DNA of 64,000 nt from Chitinophagaceae bacterium UBA1953 (GTDB lineage: Bacteria; Bacteroidota; Bacteroidia; Chitinophagales; Chitinophagaceae): the NCBI GenBank assembly GCA_002336115.1, contig DDEN01000041.1:135395-199394 (forward strand), written 5' to 3'. The notes beneath the pieces are model-generated. The model had not been told where the DNA came from, searched no databases, and saw only the letters and a program-made list of their open reading frames with translations. Within the stretch, counting starts at the first letter, position 1, and the number at the start of each line of letters is the position of its first letter. Shown one piece after another: positions 7,483 to 16,162 of the stretch. The position numbers and the translations under genes are program-made.

Positions 7483-8238
7483 TTATTTCATTTTAAACGT
7501 CAGTTCAGCAAATTGCTGCACACTTAATTGCTCTGCACGTTTATTAAAAATTTCATCTTTCAAAAATTCCTCATCAAACAAACCTCTCACCCCGTTTCGC
7601 AGCATTTTGCGGCGCTGGTTAAATGCTGTTTTAACAAGCAATGAAAACTTCTTTTCACTTACCATTTCAGGAATATATTTCGCTGGTTTCAGTTTTATAA
7701 CACCGCTTTTAACTTTTGGTGGAGGATTGAACGAGTTTTCACTTACATCAAACAAATACTCCACATCAAAATAAGCCTGTACCAGAACACTGATGATGCC
7801 GTATGTTTTACTCCCTTCTTTTGCAGCAACACGTTGCGCCACTTCTTTCTGAAACATTCCTACAATACAATCAACCTGCTCTTTCCATTCAAGCAATTTG
7901 AATAATATCTGTGTGGAAATATTATAAGGAAAATTTCCAACAACCATAAAATGCTGCTCAAAAGGAACTGAACTATCGAGAAAGCTTTCATGGATCAGCT
8001 TTCCCTTAATAGATGGATATGTGTGTTCGAGGAAATCTACTTTTTCTTTATCCAGTTCCACTGCTTTAAAATCAATACCGGGCAACTGAAGCAGATATTT
8101 AGTTAATGCTCCACCTCCAGGACCTACTTCCACCAAATTTTCAGGATGCTCGTCGAGTACTGCATCAACGATTCTTCTGCAGATAGCTTCATCCTTTAAA
8201 AAATGCTGACCAAGAGATTTCTTTAACGTGTATTGCAC
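7483..8238 (-). CDS. rsmA: 16S rRNA (adenine(1518)-N6/adenine(1519)-N6)-dimethyltransferase RsmA/KsgA
   Basis: Dimethylates two adjacent adenosines in the 3' terminal hairpin of 16S rRNA. Visible motifs are KKSLGQHFLKD at the N-terminus, the SAM-binding VEVGPGGGALTKYLL, the acidic residue in FKAVELDKE, and the catalytic NFPYNIS loop. The C-terminal domain keeps FNPPPKVKSGVIKL and FNQRRKMLRN. The start codon is GTG at 8238. It is supported by TACTTTTGCAGC directly upstream, a -7 promoter element four bases from the start, which would make a nearly leaderless message. Length 251 aa is normal. Confidence 0.95.
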   Translation of the reverse strand: MQYTLKKSLGQHFLKDEAICRRIVDAVLDEHPENLVEVGPGGGALTKYLLQLPGIDFKAVELDKEKVDFLEHTYPSIKGKLIHESFLDSSVPFEQHFMVVGNFPYNISTQILFKLLEWKEQVDCIVGMFQKEVAQRVAAKEGSKTYGIISVLVQAYFDVEYLFDVSENSFNPPPKVKSGVIKLKPAKYIPEMVSEKKFSLLVKTAFNQRRKMLRNGVRGLFDEEFLKDEIFNKRAEQLSVQQFAELTFKMK

Positions 8239-8242
8239 GCTG

Positions 8243-8250
8243 CAAAAGTA
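8243..8250 (-). promoter_or_regulatory. TAnnTTTG promoter element immediately before rsmA
   Basis: The minus strand reads TACTTTTG-CAGC-GTG, placing a consensus -7 element four bases before the start codon. The same TTTGCAGC-start arrangement occurs at trmD and rimM. Confidence 0.5.
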
Positions 8251-8259
8251 GCAGTAAAA

Positions 8260-8281
8260 AGCCCTTCGTAAAGGAAGGGCT
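8260..8281 (-). terminator. Intrinsic terminator between the T9SS protein gene and rsmA
   Basis: AGCCCTTC, a 6-nt loop and GAAGGGCT form a perfect 8-bp stem, followed on the minus strand by TTTTTACTGC. It begins about 9 bp after the stop of the upstream minus-strand gene (8290-10239) and just before the rsmA promoter. Confidence 0.8.
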
Positions 8282-8289
8282 GTAGTTTT

Positions 8290-10239
8290 TTATTGAGAAA
8301 TGATAACTTTTGTACGGTAAACGGCTTCATTAAGTTTTACCTGAACAATGTATTGTCCGGAAGCCCATTGCCTGTTCCGGTTAATAACCCACTCGTTAAT
8401 TCCGGCATTTGCATTTTCAACAGAATAATACAAAACAGCTCCCGAACTGCTGATGATACTGATTTCAGCTTTTGCTTGCTGGGCAAGTGAGCAGTTTAAT
8501 CTGAAAATACTTGTAACAGGATTAGGATTTATTTTTAATTGTATATCCTGCAAAGGCCGTATCATCAGTTTAACAGTGTTACTGTACAAAATTAATCCGC
8601 CGTTATTGCGGTATTTTAGCCGGTAAAAAACTTCAGGTGGATTTAATCCTTGCAAATCATCTGTTTCAGAATATGCACCGGAAACAGTATGATACACCTT
8701 TTTTAAAGTATAAAAATCAAACCCGTTAAAACTTCTTTCAATTTCATAATACTGCCCTTGAGCATATTCACTGCAATTCCAATTGAGCAATACCTGAGAG
8801 CTCTTCAATAATTTTCCTATGAAATTCCGTGGCTCAAACTTTAAAATTTCACAACTGTTATTTTGATTTATGACAGCAGTATCGGTTGCATAAACAGACC
8901 CGCAACTATCCATTAATTCCTGTGTAACAACATACGTACCGGGTTGATCAATTGTAATAGTATCGCCACTAATAGTTCTGCTTACGATATGCCCATTGGT
9001 AGTTGACCATGTATAAAGAGAAGTTGCAACCGGATTGGTAAGCCATATTTCCCCAACACCATTCTGGCAAAGTGTAGGAAAGCTGGTAGAAAGTTCAGCC
9101 CGGGGTGCACGGAAAAAAGCGAACGGGCCTACAAAATCCTTTAATTCAGCAGTAAATGAAGTTGATGCTCGTGATTTTACTAAAATTCTTCTGAAAGGTA
9201 ATGCGCATGCATCATTCATTATAACCAAAGGATCAAGACCAAGTTTACTCAGGTTTACAGAAAACTCCATAAACTGCTTGGCTGAATAGGTTGTAGCTAA
9301 AGTATTGTTCTGTAAAACAACTCCAAAAGCACCTGCCCATGCATTATTTGCGCATTGCAGACCGGTATAAAAGTTACCTGCTGTTTTGGGAGAAATACTT
9401 GCATAACCATACGTTGCGCCGGATGAAGCCCCATCAAATTGTCCACCCCAGTTAAACGCTACTGGAGTAATTGACAAAGAACTCTGATTAACCCATATCC
9501 TCGCTTCAAGCAAAGACAAAGATGAGCTTCCATATTCTGCCGTGAAGATAATGTCTCCTGCTTGTGTTACATTGCCTGCCGCATCAAACTGCCAGGATGT
9601 ATGCCCCGCATCGGGACCATAACCATAGAACCTAAGTGAATTATGATCATAGTAAATGTCGGTTTGGTACATCTCAAAATCAAAATACCTGTTTCCTGTT
9701 GTATTGTCAACTGATACACCCCCAAACAGCCAAAGCGAATCGGTTGTATATGGCCCAGCCCTGCGAACGTGCATATACATATCAAGAATATCATTCTTAT
9801 CGGGGATACCCTGTGAAACAGGAGTTGACCATGCGGACGGGCTCATACCATTTTTATTACTACCTGATGCAAAAACAGTTGAATCATCACCATGATGATC
9901 CCGGATAAAAATGCCATCAATCCACATGTAATTATTTACTATAGAAAATTGCGGTTTACGCATGCCACGGAAAAACGGCTGCATTCGTGATGCCGGCTGG
10001 GAAACATAACGTGCCAGCATAGCTGCTGCACCGGTTGTATCAATAACAAACTCACCACCACCACCAACAGTGTTACTGAACCAATCGTCATTACCTGCCT
10101 GCAGAAAACCATTAAAGAAATTACTGCGCAGATCTGCATCAACACCAAAATTGGCTTTGATAACAGGGGTTGTTATTTGTGCTGCAGCCTGTTGCACAAT
10201 CAACAGCAAAAATAAAATGCAGTGTAGAATTAGTTTCAT
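8290..10239 (-). CDS. Secreted protein with type A T9SS sorting domain
   Basis: A 649-residue protein with a clear signal peptide (MKLILHCILFLLLIVQQAAAQ). The N-terminal two thirds are rich in aromatic and small polar residues, with no recognised catalytic motif. A segment around 395-460 looks immunoglobulin- or PKD-like (YTWSTTNGHIVSRTISGDT). The C-terminal ~80 residues (LKINPNPVTSIFRLNCSL, GAVLYY, ASGQYIVQVKLNEAVYRTKVIIS) are a type A T9SS sorting domain. Export through T9SS and attachment to or release from the cell surface is inferred from that domain. Function of the N-terminal region is unknown. Confidence 0.8.
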   Translation of the reverse strand: MKLILHCILFLLLIVQQAAAQITTPVIKANFGVDADLRSNFFNGFLQAGNDDWFSNTVGGGGEFVIDTTGAAAMLARYVSQPASRMQPFFRGMRKPQFSIVNNYMWIDGIFIRDHHGDDSTVFASGSNKNGMSPSAWSTPVSQGIPDKNDILDMYMHVRRAGPYTTDSLWLFGGVSVDNTTGNRYFDFEMYQTDIYYDHNSLRFYGYGPDAGHTSWQFDAAGNVTQAGDIIFTAEYGSSSLSLLEARIWVNQSSLSITPVAFNWGGQFDGASSGATYGYASISPKTAGNFYTGLQCANNAWAGAFGVVLQNNTLATTYSAKQFMEFSVNLSKLGLDPLVIMNDACALPFRRILVKSRASTSFTAELKDFVGPFAFFRAPRAELSTSFPTLCQNGVGEIWLTNPVATSLYTWSTTNGHIVSRTISGDTITIDQPGTYVVTQELMDSCGSVYATDTAVINQNNSCEILKFEPRNFIGKLLKSSQVLLNWNCSEYAQGQYYEIERSFNGFDFYTLKKVYHTVSGAYSETDDLQGLNPPEVFYRLKYRNNGGLILYSNTVKLMIRPLQDIQLKINPNPVTSIFRLNCSLAQQAKAEISIISSSGAVLYYSVENANAGINEWVINRNRQWASGQYIVQVKLNEAVYRTKVIISQ

Positions 10240-10302
10240 AGACAGGATTTTAAAAAAGGCACTCAGGCAATATCCATTACCTGAACTAATGCGATTAATT
10301 AA

Positions 10303-10707
10303 TTATCGCTTGGCAACCATGTGCAACATTTCAACAGAAGATGTTGTTACTGATCCATCGAGGTTATGTGCTGTAATACGGTAATAGATATAACCGGGGA
10401 AACAAGACTCATCACGAAACTTGTAAGCAGCCTCGCCATTGCCATTTACTTCAGCAATCGTTTCAAAGAAAGAGCCATCCCAGGAACGTTCTACAACAAA
10501 ATAAGAAACAGCAGGGTCAGTTACCGACCAATTAAGCGATGCATCCCTGCCCATTCGATGAACACGGAAATATCCAAAGCTCTGAGCTGCTTTAACACTA
10601 ATTAATTGAGGTTGTAACTTACTGCAGAATTGAATTGAATTACCTGCATTTAATTCGGAAGAGATCAGCAAAATAGTTGCAATGATGATAACATTTACAG
10701 ATTTCAT
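10303..10707 (-). CDS. Small secreted fibronectin-III-like protein
   Basis: A signal peptide (MKSVNVIIIATILLISSELNA) is followed by about 110 residues. They contain DASLNWSVTDPAVSYFVVERS and YRITAHNLDGSVTTSS, strand patterns like the Fn3-type domain that usually precedes a T9SS sorting domain in this phylum. No sorting domain is present; the protein stops after LHMVAKR. It lies 63 bp upstream of the large T9SS protein gene on the same strand and has a domain similar to one in that protein, so the two may be related in function. Confidence 0.65.
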   Translation of the reverse strand: MKSVNVIIIATILLISSELNAGNSIQFCSKLQPQLISVKAAQSFGYFRVHRMGRDASLNWSVTDPAVSYFVVERSWDGSFFETIAEVNGNGEAAYKFRDESCFPGYIYYRITAHNLDGSVTTSSVEMLHMVAKR

Positions 10708-10889
10708 GGGACTAAGATTTAAACCACAAGGTAAATCCTATTATTACTAAATCCTAACTTTTGCAAATGAAATAACACTATATGAGATATTTTTTTCTCC
10801 TATTAAAAATGCAGGAAAACACCTATTTTTCAAAATAGTAAATTCTGCAACCGGGTATAAAAACAACAAAAATACTCTCGGTCAATCGT

Positions 10890-10897
10890 TACATTTG
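10890..10897 (+). promoter_or_regulatory. Candidate -7 promoter element of pdxA
   Basis: TACATTTG is a perfect TAnnTTTG located 17 bp before the pdxA ATG. No convincing -33 TTTG is seen. Confidence 0.4.
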
Positions 10898-10914
10898 TAT
10901 GAATAACAGCACAT

Positions 10915-12006
10915 ATGACAAATTCTGATAATAAACCAGTAGTTGGATTCAGTTGCGGCGATATTAACGGCATTGGTACTGAAATCATCATTAAAGCACT
11001 TAGCGACAGCCGTATCCTTGACTTCTGCACGCCCATTATTTTCGCTTCCAACAAACTGATTAACTTCTACAAAAAGTCAATTAACGATGGCAATTTCAAT
11101 TATCAGTCGGTCAAAGACTTTCAGCGACTTAATACAAAAATGGTGAACGTATTTAATTGCTGGGAAGATGAAATAAATATTACTCCTGGTCAACTGACTG
11201 AAACCGGTGGTATATATGCAATTAAATCTCTTACTGCTGCTGTAAGTGCTTTAAAAGAAAATCAGATTAATGTACTTGTTACTGCACCCATTCATAAAAA
11301 AAATGTGCAATCAGAAACGTTTAATTATACAGGTCATACGCCTTATCTCAAAGATGTGTTCCAGGCAAATGATGTGGTAATGTTTATGGTAGCAGATAAC
11401 ATTCGTGTTGCGCTGTTAACAGAACATGTTCCTGTTAATCAGTTATCATCACACATCTCAAAAGAAGCAATAGTAAGTAAACTAATCCTGGTAAATGAAT
11501 CACTAAAAAAGGATTTTGGTATTGAAAGACCAAAGATTGCCGTATTAGGATTAAATCCACACGCCGGTGATGAAGGTTTAATTGGAAAAGAAGAAGAAGA
11601 AATTATTAAACCTGCCATAAAAGAAGCGAAGCAAAAAGACATACTAAGTTTTGGACCATACAGCGCTGATGCGTTTTTTGCCCGTGCACAATTTGAAAAA
11701 TTTGATGCTGTACTTGCAATGTATCATGACCAGGGACTAATTCCTTTCAAATCGCTTGCCATAGGGGAAGGAGTAAATTATACTGCCGGGCTTGAAGTAA
11801 TACGTACCAGCCCGGATCATGGAACAGCATTTGACATTGCAGGTAAAGTAAAAGCCGACGAATCATCCATACGGGAAGCGATGTTTGTTGCTATTGATAT
11901 TTTCAAAAACAGGAATAACTATGCCGATGCAAGAAAAAACCCGATGAAAAAGCTAAGTGCTTCATTACTTGCAAAAGCTGTTGATGAAAAAATTGAAGAA
12001 GAATAA
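10915..12006 (+). CDS. pdxA: 4-hydroxythreonine-4-phosphate dehydrogenase PdxA
   Basis: NAD-dependent oxidation and decarboxylation step of the DXP-dependent pyridoxal 5'-phosphate pathway. The N-terminus VGFSCGDINGIGTEIIIKAL matches the family GDxxGIGPE motif. Metal-binding and substrate motifs follow: TAPIHKKNVQ, TGHTPYL, LLTEHVPV, GLNPHAGD, GPYSADAFF, AMYHDQGLIPFK and RTSPDHGTAFDIAGK, with the conserved histidines and aspartates intact. Length 363 aa is normal. The gene has its own promoter candidate and no close same-strand neighbour. Confidence 0.95.
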   Translation: MTNSDNKPVVGFSCGDINGIGTEIIIKALSDSRILDFCTPIIFASNKLINFYKKSINDGNFNYQSVKDFQRLNTKMVNVFNCWEDEINITPGQLTETGGIYAIKSLTAAVSALKENQINVLVTAPIHKKNVQSETFNYTGHTPYLKDVFQANDVVMFMVADNIRVALLTEHVPVNQLSSHISKEAIVSKLILVNESLKKDFGIERPKIAVLGLNPHAGDEGLIGKEEEEIIKPAIKEAKQKDILSFGPYSADAFFARAQFEKFDAVLAMYHDQGLIPFKSLAIGEGVNYTAGLEVIRTSPDHGTAFDIAGKVKADESSIREAMFVAIDIFKNRNNYADARKNPMKKLSASLLAKAVDEKIEEE

Positions 12007-12093
12007 AAGCTGAATACACATTTTAGGTTTCAGATTTAACTTATGAATGCCGATAGCTTTTTTCAAAAAAACATTTGCTCAAAAAATGACTTC

Positions 12094-12378
12094 TTATTTT
12101 GGTAAATACGTTTGTAAAGCTTTTACATAAACTTCAAACGCCTTAATTCCTTTTGAAGTTATTTTACACATTGTTTGAGGATAATTGTCTTTAAACTGCT
12201 TGGTTACTTCTACATAACCTGCATCTTTCAGCTTAGTAATCTGTACACTCAGGTTACCTGCAGTTGAGCCGGTTTGCTCTTTAAGAAACGTAAACTCCGC
12301 TTCCTTTACACTTATAAGCAAACTCATAACTGCAAGCCTCAATTGTGAATGTAATATAGGGTCAAGTTCTTTAAACAT
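12094..12378 (-). CDS. Winged-helix transcriptional regulator (HTH_34-like)
   Basis: A 94-residue single-domain protein. The pattern LHSQLRLAVMSLLISVKEAEFTFLKEQTGSTAGNLSVQITKLKDAGYVEV is a compact winged helix of the MarR/ArsR-related type: a recognition helix around STAGNLSVQITKL, then the beta wing KQFKDNYPQTMCKITSKGIKAF. No ligand-binding domain is seen. Its start overlaps the end of the upstream membrane protein gene by 8 bp, so the pair is translationally linked. This arrangement (small wHTH plus integral membrane protein) is common in Bacteroidota, but its signal is unknown. Confidence 0.85.
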   Translation of the reverse strand: MFKELDPILHSQLRLAVMSLLISVKEAEFTFLKEQTGSTAGNLSVQITKLKDAGYVEVTKQFKDNYPQTMCKITSKGIKAFEVYVKALQTYLPK

Positions 12379-13030
12379 TCTTTTCTTCGCTGTGCGATAA
12401 ATATTTTTTTCTTAAAACAATTCCCGGGATAAACCATGCAAGCGTTGCTGATGCAGCCATCAGCACAAAGTCAAATTTAAGTACTGTAAACACACTGATG
12501 AGAGAAGCAACCCAGCAAAAAATTCCGCCAATAGTCATCAGCTTAAATTTACGTGAAGCACCTGTAACAATTGTAGGATAACCATACAGAAACATAAGAT
12601 AGCTTGTACCAAAAGTCATAAAATGTGGCACATCGGGTTTGCCTGTTATTTCCCTGTAATCATTCAGAAAAGTATTTAATTGTTCTGCCGCAACATTATT
12701 AATAAAATTAACGAGAAACACTCCCACACCAAAACACAACCAAACGTAATTCATCATTTCACTATCCCAGCCTTTGGCCTTTCTTTGCTTTCGCTCCTTA
12801 ATTGACAACAATATCTGCGGTACAAGTGCTGCAAGAGTAAGAAACCATATATCAAATGGCAACTTAAAATCAAATTCCAGTTGCATGTACTGAACAATGC
12901 TGCATACTGTTATAACTGATCCCCACAGAACAGGACCAATACCTGTATCAACAAATTCATTTTTTGCCCTGTTGATCATTTGCTGAATAATCAGCAGGCT
13001 TTCCTGTTCAGTTAATTCTTTTTCAGCCAT
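12371..13030 (-). CDS. Multi-pass membrane protein paired with a winged-helix regulator
   Basis: A 219-residue protein with about six hydrophobic segments (near 35-52, 58-76, 92-112, 143-160, 165-183 and 187-206) after a charged N-terminus (AEKELTEQESLLIIQQMINRAKNEF). No enzymatic motif is visible. The 8-bp overlap with the downstream regulator gene implies coupled translation and a shared role, perhaps sensing or modulating the regulator. Family not recognised. Confidence 0.75.
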   Translation of the reverse strand: MAEKELTEQESLLIIQQMINRAKNEFVDTGIGPVLWGSVITVCSIVQYMQLEFDFKLPFDIWFLTLAALVPQILLSIKERKQRKAKGWDSEMMNYVWLCFGVGVFLVNFINNVAAEQLNTFLNDYREITGKPDVPHFMTFGTSYLMFLYGYPTIVTGASRKFKLMTIGGIFCWVASLISVFTVLKFDFVLMAASATLAWFIPGIVLRKKYLSHSEEKNV

Positions 13031-13086
13031 AACTGTTTTGTTTTATTGCCGGTATGAAAAATTGTTAGAATCGTCAAAAATAAAAC

Positions 13087-13112
13087 AGTCCCGAAGTATT
13101 TCATTCGGGACT
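13087..13112 (-). terminator. Intrinsic terminator after the periplasmic protein gene
   Basis: A perfect 9-bp stem (AGTCCCGAA / TTCGGGACT, 8-nt loop) is followed on the minus strand by GTTTTATTTTTG. It ends the TonB-receptor transcription unit. Confidence 0.75.
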
Positions 13113-13120
13113 AATACACA

Positions 13121-13759
13121 TTATTTACACTCCTGATAGGCCTTTTCTGTTTGTTCTTTACCCCAGTCGGGATACATTGGCGATTTTGGCTTAAATGTTT
13201 TGAATAATTCCAGCGATTTTTCAAAAATTGGTTTTGCATTTTCACAACCACCTCCAAACTGAGTTGGTGTTTTACTTACATTTTGCGCCTGCCACATGTA
13301 TGGACGAGGATTAGAAGGATCAAGCTGCTTTGATTCTTCAATAAACTTATTCAGCATCGTTCCATATTGCATGTATCTGCTCATCGGATCAACCACCATT
13401 CTTAATGTTGCAATCATTGCCTTCAGTAACGAAATCTCTGAATTGCTCTTTTCAAGGTTCTCTGCCTTTGCAACTAATGAATCACACTGGTCGGCAACCT
13501 GGTCGTACTGCTTAGGATCATTTAACATAAACGCATACCACACTTTAGTTAAAGAAGCGTAATAGAACGGAAGCCATTGATTCTTCTCAGCGTTGGCAAT
13601 ACGCTCAAAGGCATTTGAAACATCCAGCATTTCTGCAGGCGATTTTGCTGAAGCCAGCGCTCCGAAATTTTTCTGCATAGCCCCTGCATATTTTTCACTC
13701 TGAGCCGAAGCCGTGATAAGAACTGCAAAACAAAAAAAAGTACTAAGTAATTGTTTCAT
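13121..13759 (-). CDS. Periplasmic protein, possibly TPR-like, of unknown function
   Basis: The signal peptide (MKQLLSTFFCFAVLITASAQ) is followed by about 190 mostly helical residues. Segments such as EMLDVSNAFERIANAEKNQWLPFYYASLTKVWYAF and ENAKPIFEKSLELFKTFKP resemble tetratricopeptide helices. It lies 24 bp downstream of the TonB-dependent receptor gene on the same strand, ending at a clear terminator, so it is probably a periplasmic partner of that receptor. A specific role is not visible. Confidence 0.7.
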   Translation of the reverse strand: MKQLLSTFFCFAVLITASAQSEKYAGAMQKNFGALASAKSPAEMLDVSNAFERIANAEKNQWLPFYYASLTKVWYAFMLNDPKQYDQVADQCDSLVAKAENLEKSNSEISLLKAMIATLRMVVDPMSRYMQYGTMLNKFIEESKQLDPSNPRPYMWQAQNVSKTPTQFGGGCENAKPIFEKSLELFKTFKPKSPMYPDWGKEQTEKAYQECK

Positions 13760-13783
13760 TGTTGTTGATTTAAATTGATATTA

Positions 13784-16036
13784 TTATAAGTTATTGTTGA
13801 TTGCATCTTCCGAACGGTCAACCCCGAAGCTGATAAAAGCGCCAATGAAAATAAACATTCGTGAAGGAGCAACCAGTTCCTGCTTATTCTTTCCATTGGT
13901 TGAGTACGAATAACCATAAACCTGCTTAATGTTGAAAATATTACTGATGCTGAGTACATACACTGCGAAAGATTTTGCATTTTTCTTCCCTATGTCGGGG
14001 AGAAAGTTCAAAGCAAAACTCACATTATGGTAATCGGTCACATTTCCCTTATCAGCAAAAAAACTCTTGTTATCGGTATCGTACTGAATATTATAATACG
14101 GACGGCCACTTGAATAATTGTATGAAATATTGAAGTTGGTTTTAAGAGATGTTACAAATTTTTTTGCTACAACTGATGCTGTATGATGTGCAGCAAAATT
14201 TGGTGTGATGGCATAAGGAAAATTCAGGAAATCTCTTTTTGTATCAAGATACGAATAGGAAATCCAGTAGTCGAGATTTTTAATATTCTTTTTATCTCTC
14301 CAGAAAAATTCAAAACCACTTGCGTCGCCAAATCCATTATTATTTGCGGCCAGTTCCCTTCCATTCACATTTGTTGTTTTAATGAGCTGTGCATATTTTT
14401 TATAGAACACTTCGGCACGGAATGTTGTAAGACTGGTTGTTTTCTGATACTGAGCAATGTAATGCTCTGCTTTCATAAACTTCATTGAATTTACTGCAGG
14501 CAAATATTTCATTTCAGGATTCTGGTAAAAAATTCCATAAGCAAGCGATACCTGACTTTGCTTCCCAAGTTTATATGCCAATGAAACCCTTGGCGCTACA
14601 TTAAACTTTTCCAGCCAGGCAGCATATTCTGCCCTTGCTCCGAATTTTGCGGCAAGGTTATTCGTGATATATACATCCTGTTCTGCAAACAAGGCATAAT
14701 TATTTGTAACAAACCTGCTGTTATATTTTAACCCATTATAAACAGTATAAATACTTTTGTCATCACTGTAATTATATTCAGTGCCAAAACGCAACGCACT
14801 AAGGCTTCTGAATTTCTTTTCCAATACAATACGGGCATTCAGATACAATCCCTTATTATCTAACTGAAATGTTTTATACTGTAACCCATTCAGCAATACA
14901 TCCTTCTTTTGCTGATTCTGCATACCAAATCCAATTGTATCATGGTTTGTTGAAAACGAAACACCTGCACTCATTTTCCATTTATTTTTCAGATTTTCCT
15001 TCCACGAAAGATTGTGATACATATTGTTGTTCTTCATTGAGAACTTATCCAAATAACCTGCCGAATCAAGACTATTACTGGTAAATGCAAGTCCGTTAGA
15101 TGTATAATAGCCATAATACTTCAGCATTCCATTTGCTGACGTTTTAATACGGAAGTTTGCATCAAAATTATGACCACCCGGAGCTTTTGAATAATCCTGC
15201 CTTTGCTTTAATACTGCAAACGCTGCGCTAAGATTTGAATAATCATAATTAAATCCCCATGAAGATTTCTTATTTTTCGACAGATGTTGTAACCCTGCAC
15301 CAGCACTAATTACAGACAAGTTTAAAGTAGCAGATGATTGTTCAGGCAGATCAACAGATTCAAGAATCAAAGCCGAAGATAATGCCTGACCATATAATGC
15401 ACTGTAGCCGCCTGTACTGAAAACCGTGCCTTTAAAAATGGATGGAGAAAATCGCCCCCTCGTAGCAATTCCAGGTACACTTGTATAAAAGAAATTGTTC
15501 ACCAACGTTCCATCAATAAAAGTTTTTGTTTCAGCCGCTGTACCGCCACGTACAAACAAACCTTCCGACTCACCAACCTGCTGTGCACCAGGCAGCGTTT
15601 TTAATGCCCCGGTTACATCAGCATTTGCACTGGCAGTAGTTAAAATATCGATTGAAGTTAAAACCGCAGCAACACGTTTTCTGTCGCTTGCTTCAAATGA
15701 ACCCGCTGTAATAACCACAGCACTCATTTCAGTAATTTCCTGCTTCATCTGTATTGCCAATTTCAGCTCACCCGAACCAGTAAGCTCAACAGGCATTTCA
15801 ACCGTTTTATAGCCAACTGATGTTACAATCAGCAACTGCCTGCCTTTATCGTATGCTTTAAAAAGAAATCTGCCCGCTGAATCGGCAGTTGCTCCATCGT
15901 ACGAATCTTTTATTGTAAGTGATGCGCCAAATACCGGTTGCTTTTTGGCATCTGTTATAATGCCGGTTATCAAAGTTTGCCCTTTGCTGATACCGGTTAT
16001 TATTACCAAACTAAAAAACAGAAAAAGAAATTTCAT
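13784..16036 (-). CDS. TonB-dependent receptor with CarboxypepD_reg-like N-terminal domain
   Basis: An outer-membrane receptor of 750 residues. Signal peptide (MKFLFLFFSLVIITGISKGQ), then a CarboxypepD_reg-like beta-sandwich (about 22-105: ITDAKKQPVFGASLTIKDS, TSVGYKTVEM), a plug domain (about 110-225: TGALKTLPGAQQVGESEGLFVRGG, TFIDGTLV, GGYSALYGQAL), and a beta-barrel with aromatic-rich strands. It lacks the long SusC-type length and has no SusD partner nearby, so it is probably not a glycan importer of the Sus type; the substrate is unknown. A good promoter lies upstream and the downstream gene is co-oriented. Confidence 0.9.
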   Translation of the reverse strand: MKFLFLFFSLVIITGISKGQTLITGIITDAKKQPVFGASLTIKDSYDGATADSAGRFLFKAYDKGRQLLIVTSVGYKTVEMPVELTGSGELKLAIQMKQEITEMSAVVITAGSFEASDRKRVAAVLTSIDILTTASANADVTGALKTLPGAQQVGESEGLFVRGGTAAETKTFIDGTLVNNFFYTSVPGIATRGRFSPSIFKGTVFSTGGYSALYGQALSSALILESVDLPEQSSATLNLSVISAGAGLQHLSKNKKSSWGFNYDYSNLSAAFAVLKQRQDYSKAPGGHNFDANFRIKTSANGMLKYYGYYTSNGLAFTSNSLDSAGYLDKFSMKNNNMYHNLSWKENLKNKWKMSAGVSFSTNHDTIGFGMQNQQKKDVLLNGLQYKTFQLDNKGLYLNARIVLEKKFRSLSALRFGTEYNYSDDKSIYTVYNGLKYNSRFVTNNYALFAEQDVYITNNLAAKFGARAEYAAWLEKFNVAPRVSLAYKLGKQSQVSLAYGIFYQNPEMKYLPAVNSMKFMKAEHYIAQYQKTTSLTTFRAEVFYKKYAQLIKTTNVNGRELAANNNGFGDASGFEFFWRDKKNIKNLDYWISYSYLDTKRDFLNFPYAITPNFAAHHTASVVAKKFVTSLKTNFNISYNYSSGRPYYNIQYDTDNKSFFADKGNVTDYHNVSFALNFLPDIGKKNAKSFAVYVLSISNIFNIKQVYGYSYSTNGKNKQELVAPSRMFIFIGAFISFGVDRSEDAINNNL

Positions 16037-16052
16037 AACAAATAGTAGAGCA

Positions 16053-16084
16053 CAAACATAAAGTAGTTTATTTTATAAACCAAA
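16053..16084 (-). promoter_or_regulatory. Promoter of the TonB-dependent receptor gene
   Basis: On the minus strand TTTG (16081-16084), a 20-bp spacer and TATGTTTG (16053-16060) match the Bacteroidota primary sigma factor consensus at both elements. Transcription would start about 10 bp before the ATG at 16036. Confidence 0.65.
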
Positions 16085-16111
16085 TATTTTATTTGTGTTT
16101 ATTTTTCTATT

Positions 16112-16137
16112 AAAAAAGCCGCCCCTGATGGGGCGGC
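16112..16137 (-). terminator. Intrinsic terminator of the 16.2-22.0 kb secreted-protein unit
   Basis: GCCGCCCC, loop TGAT, GGGGCGGC form a perfect 8-bp GC-only stem, followed on the minus strand by TTTTTTAATAG. It lies 26 bp after the stop of the T9SS protein gene. Confidence 0.9.
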
Positions 16138-16162
16138 CGTATATTGGTTTTTGCAGATAATT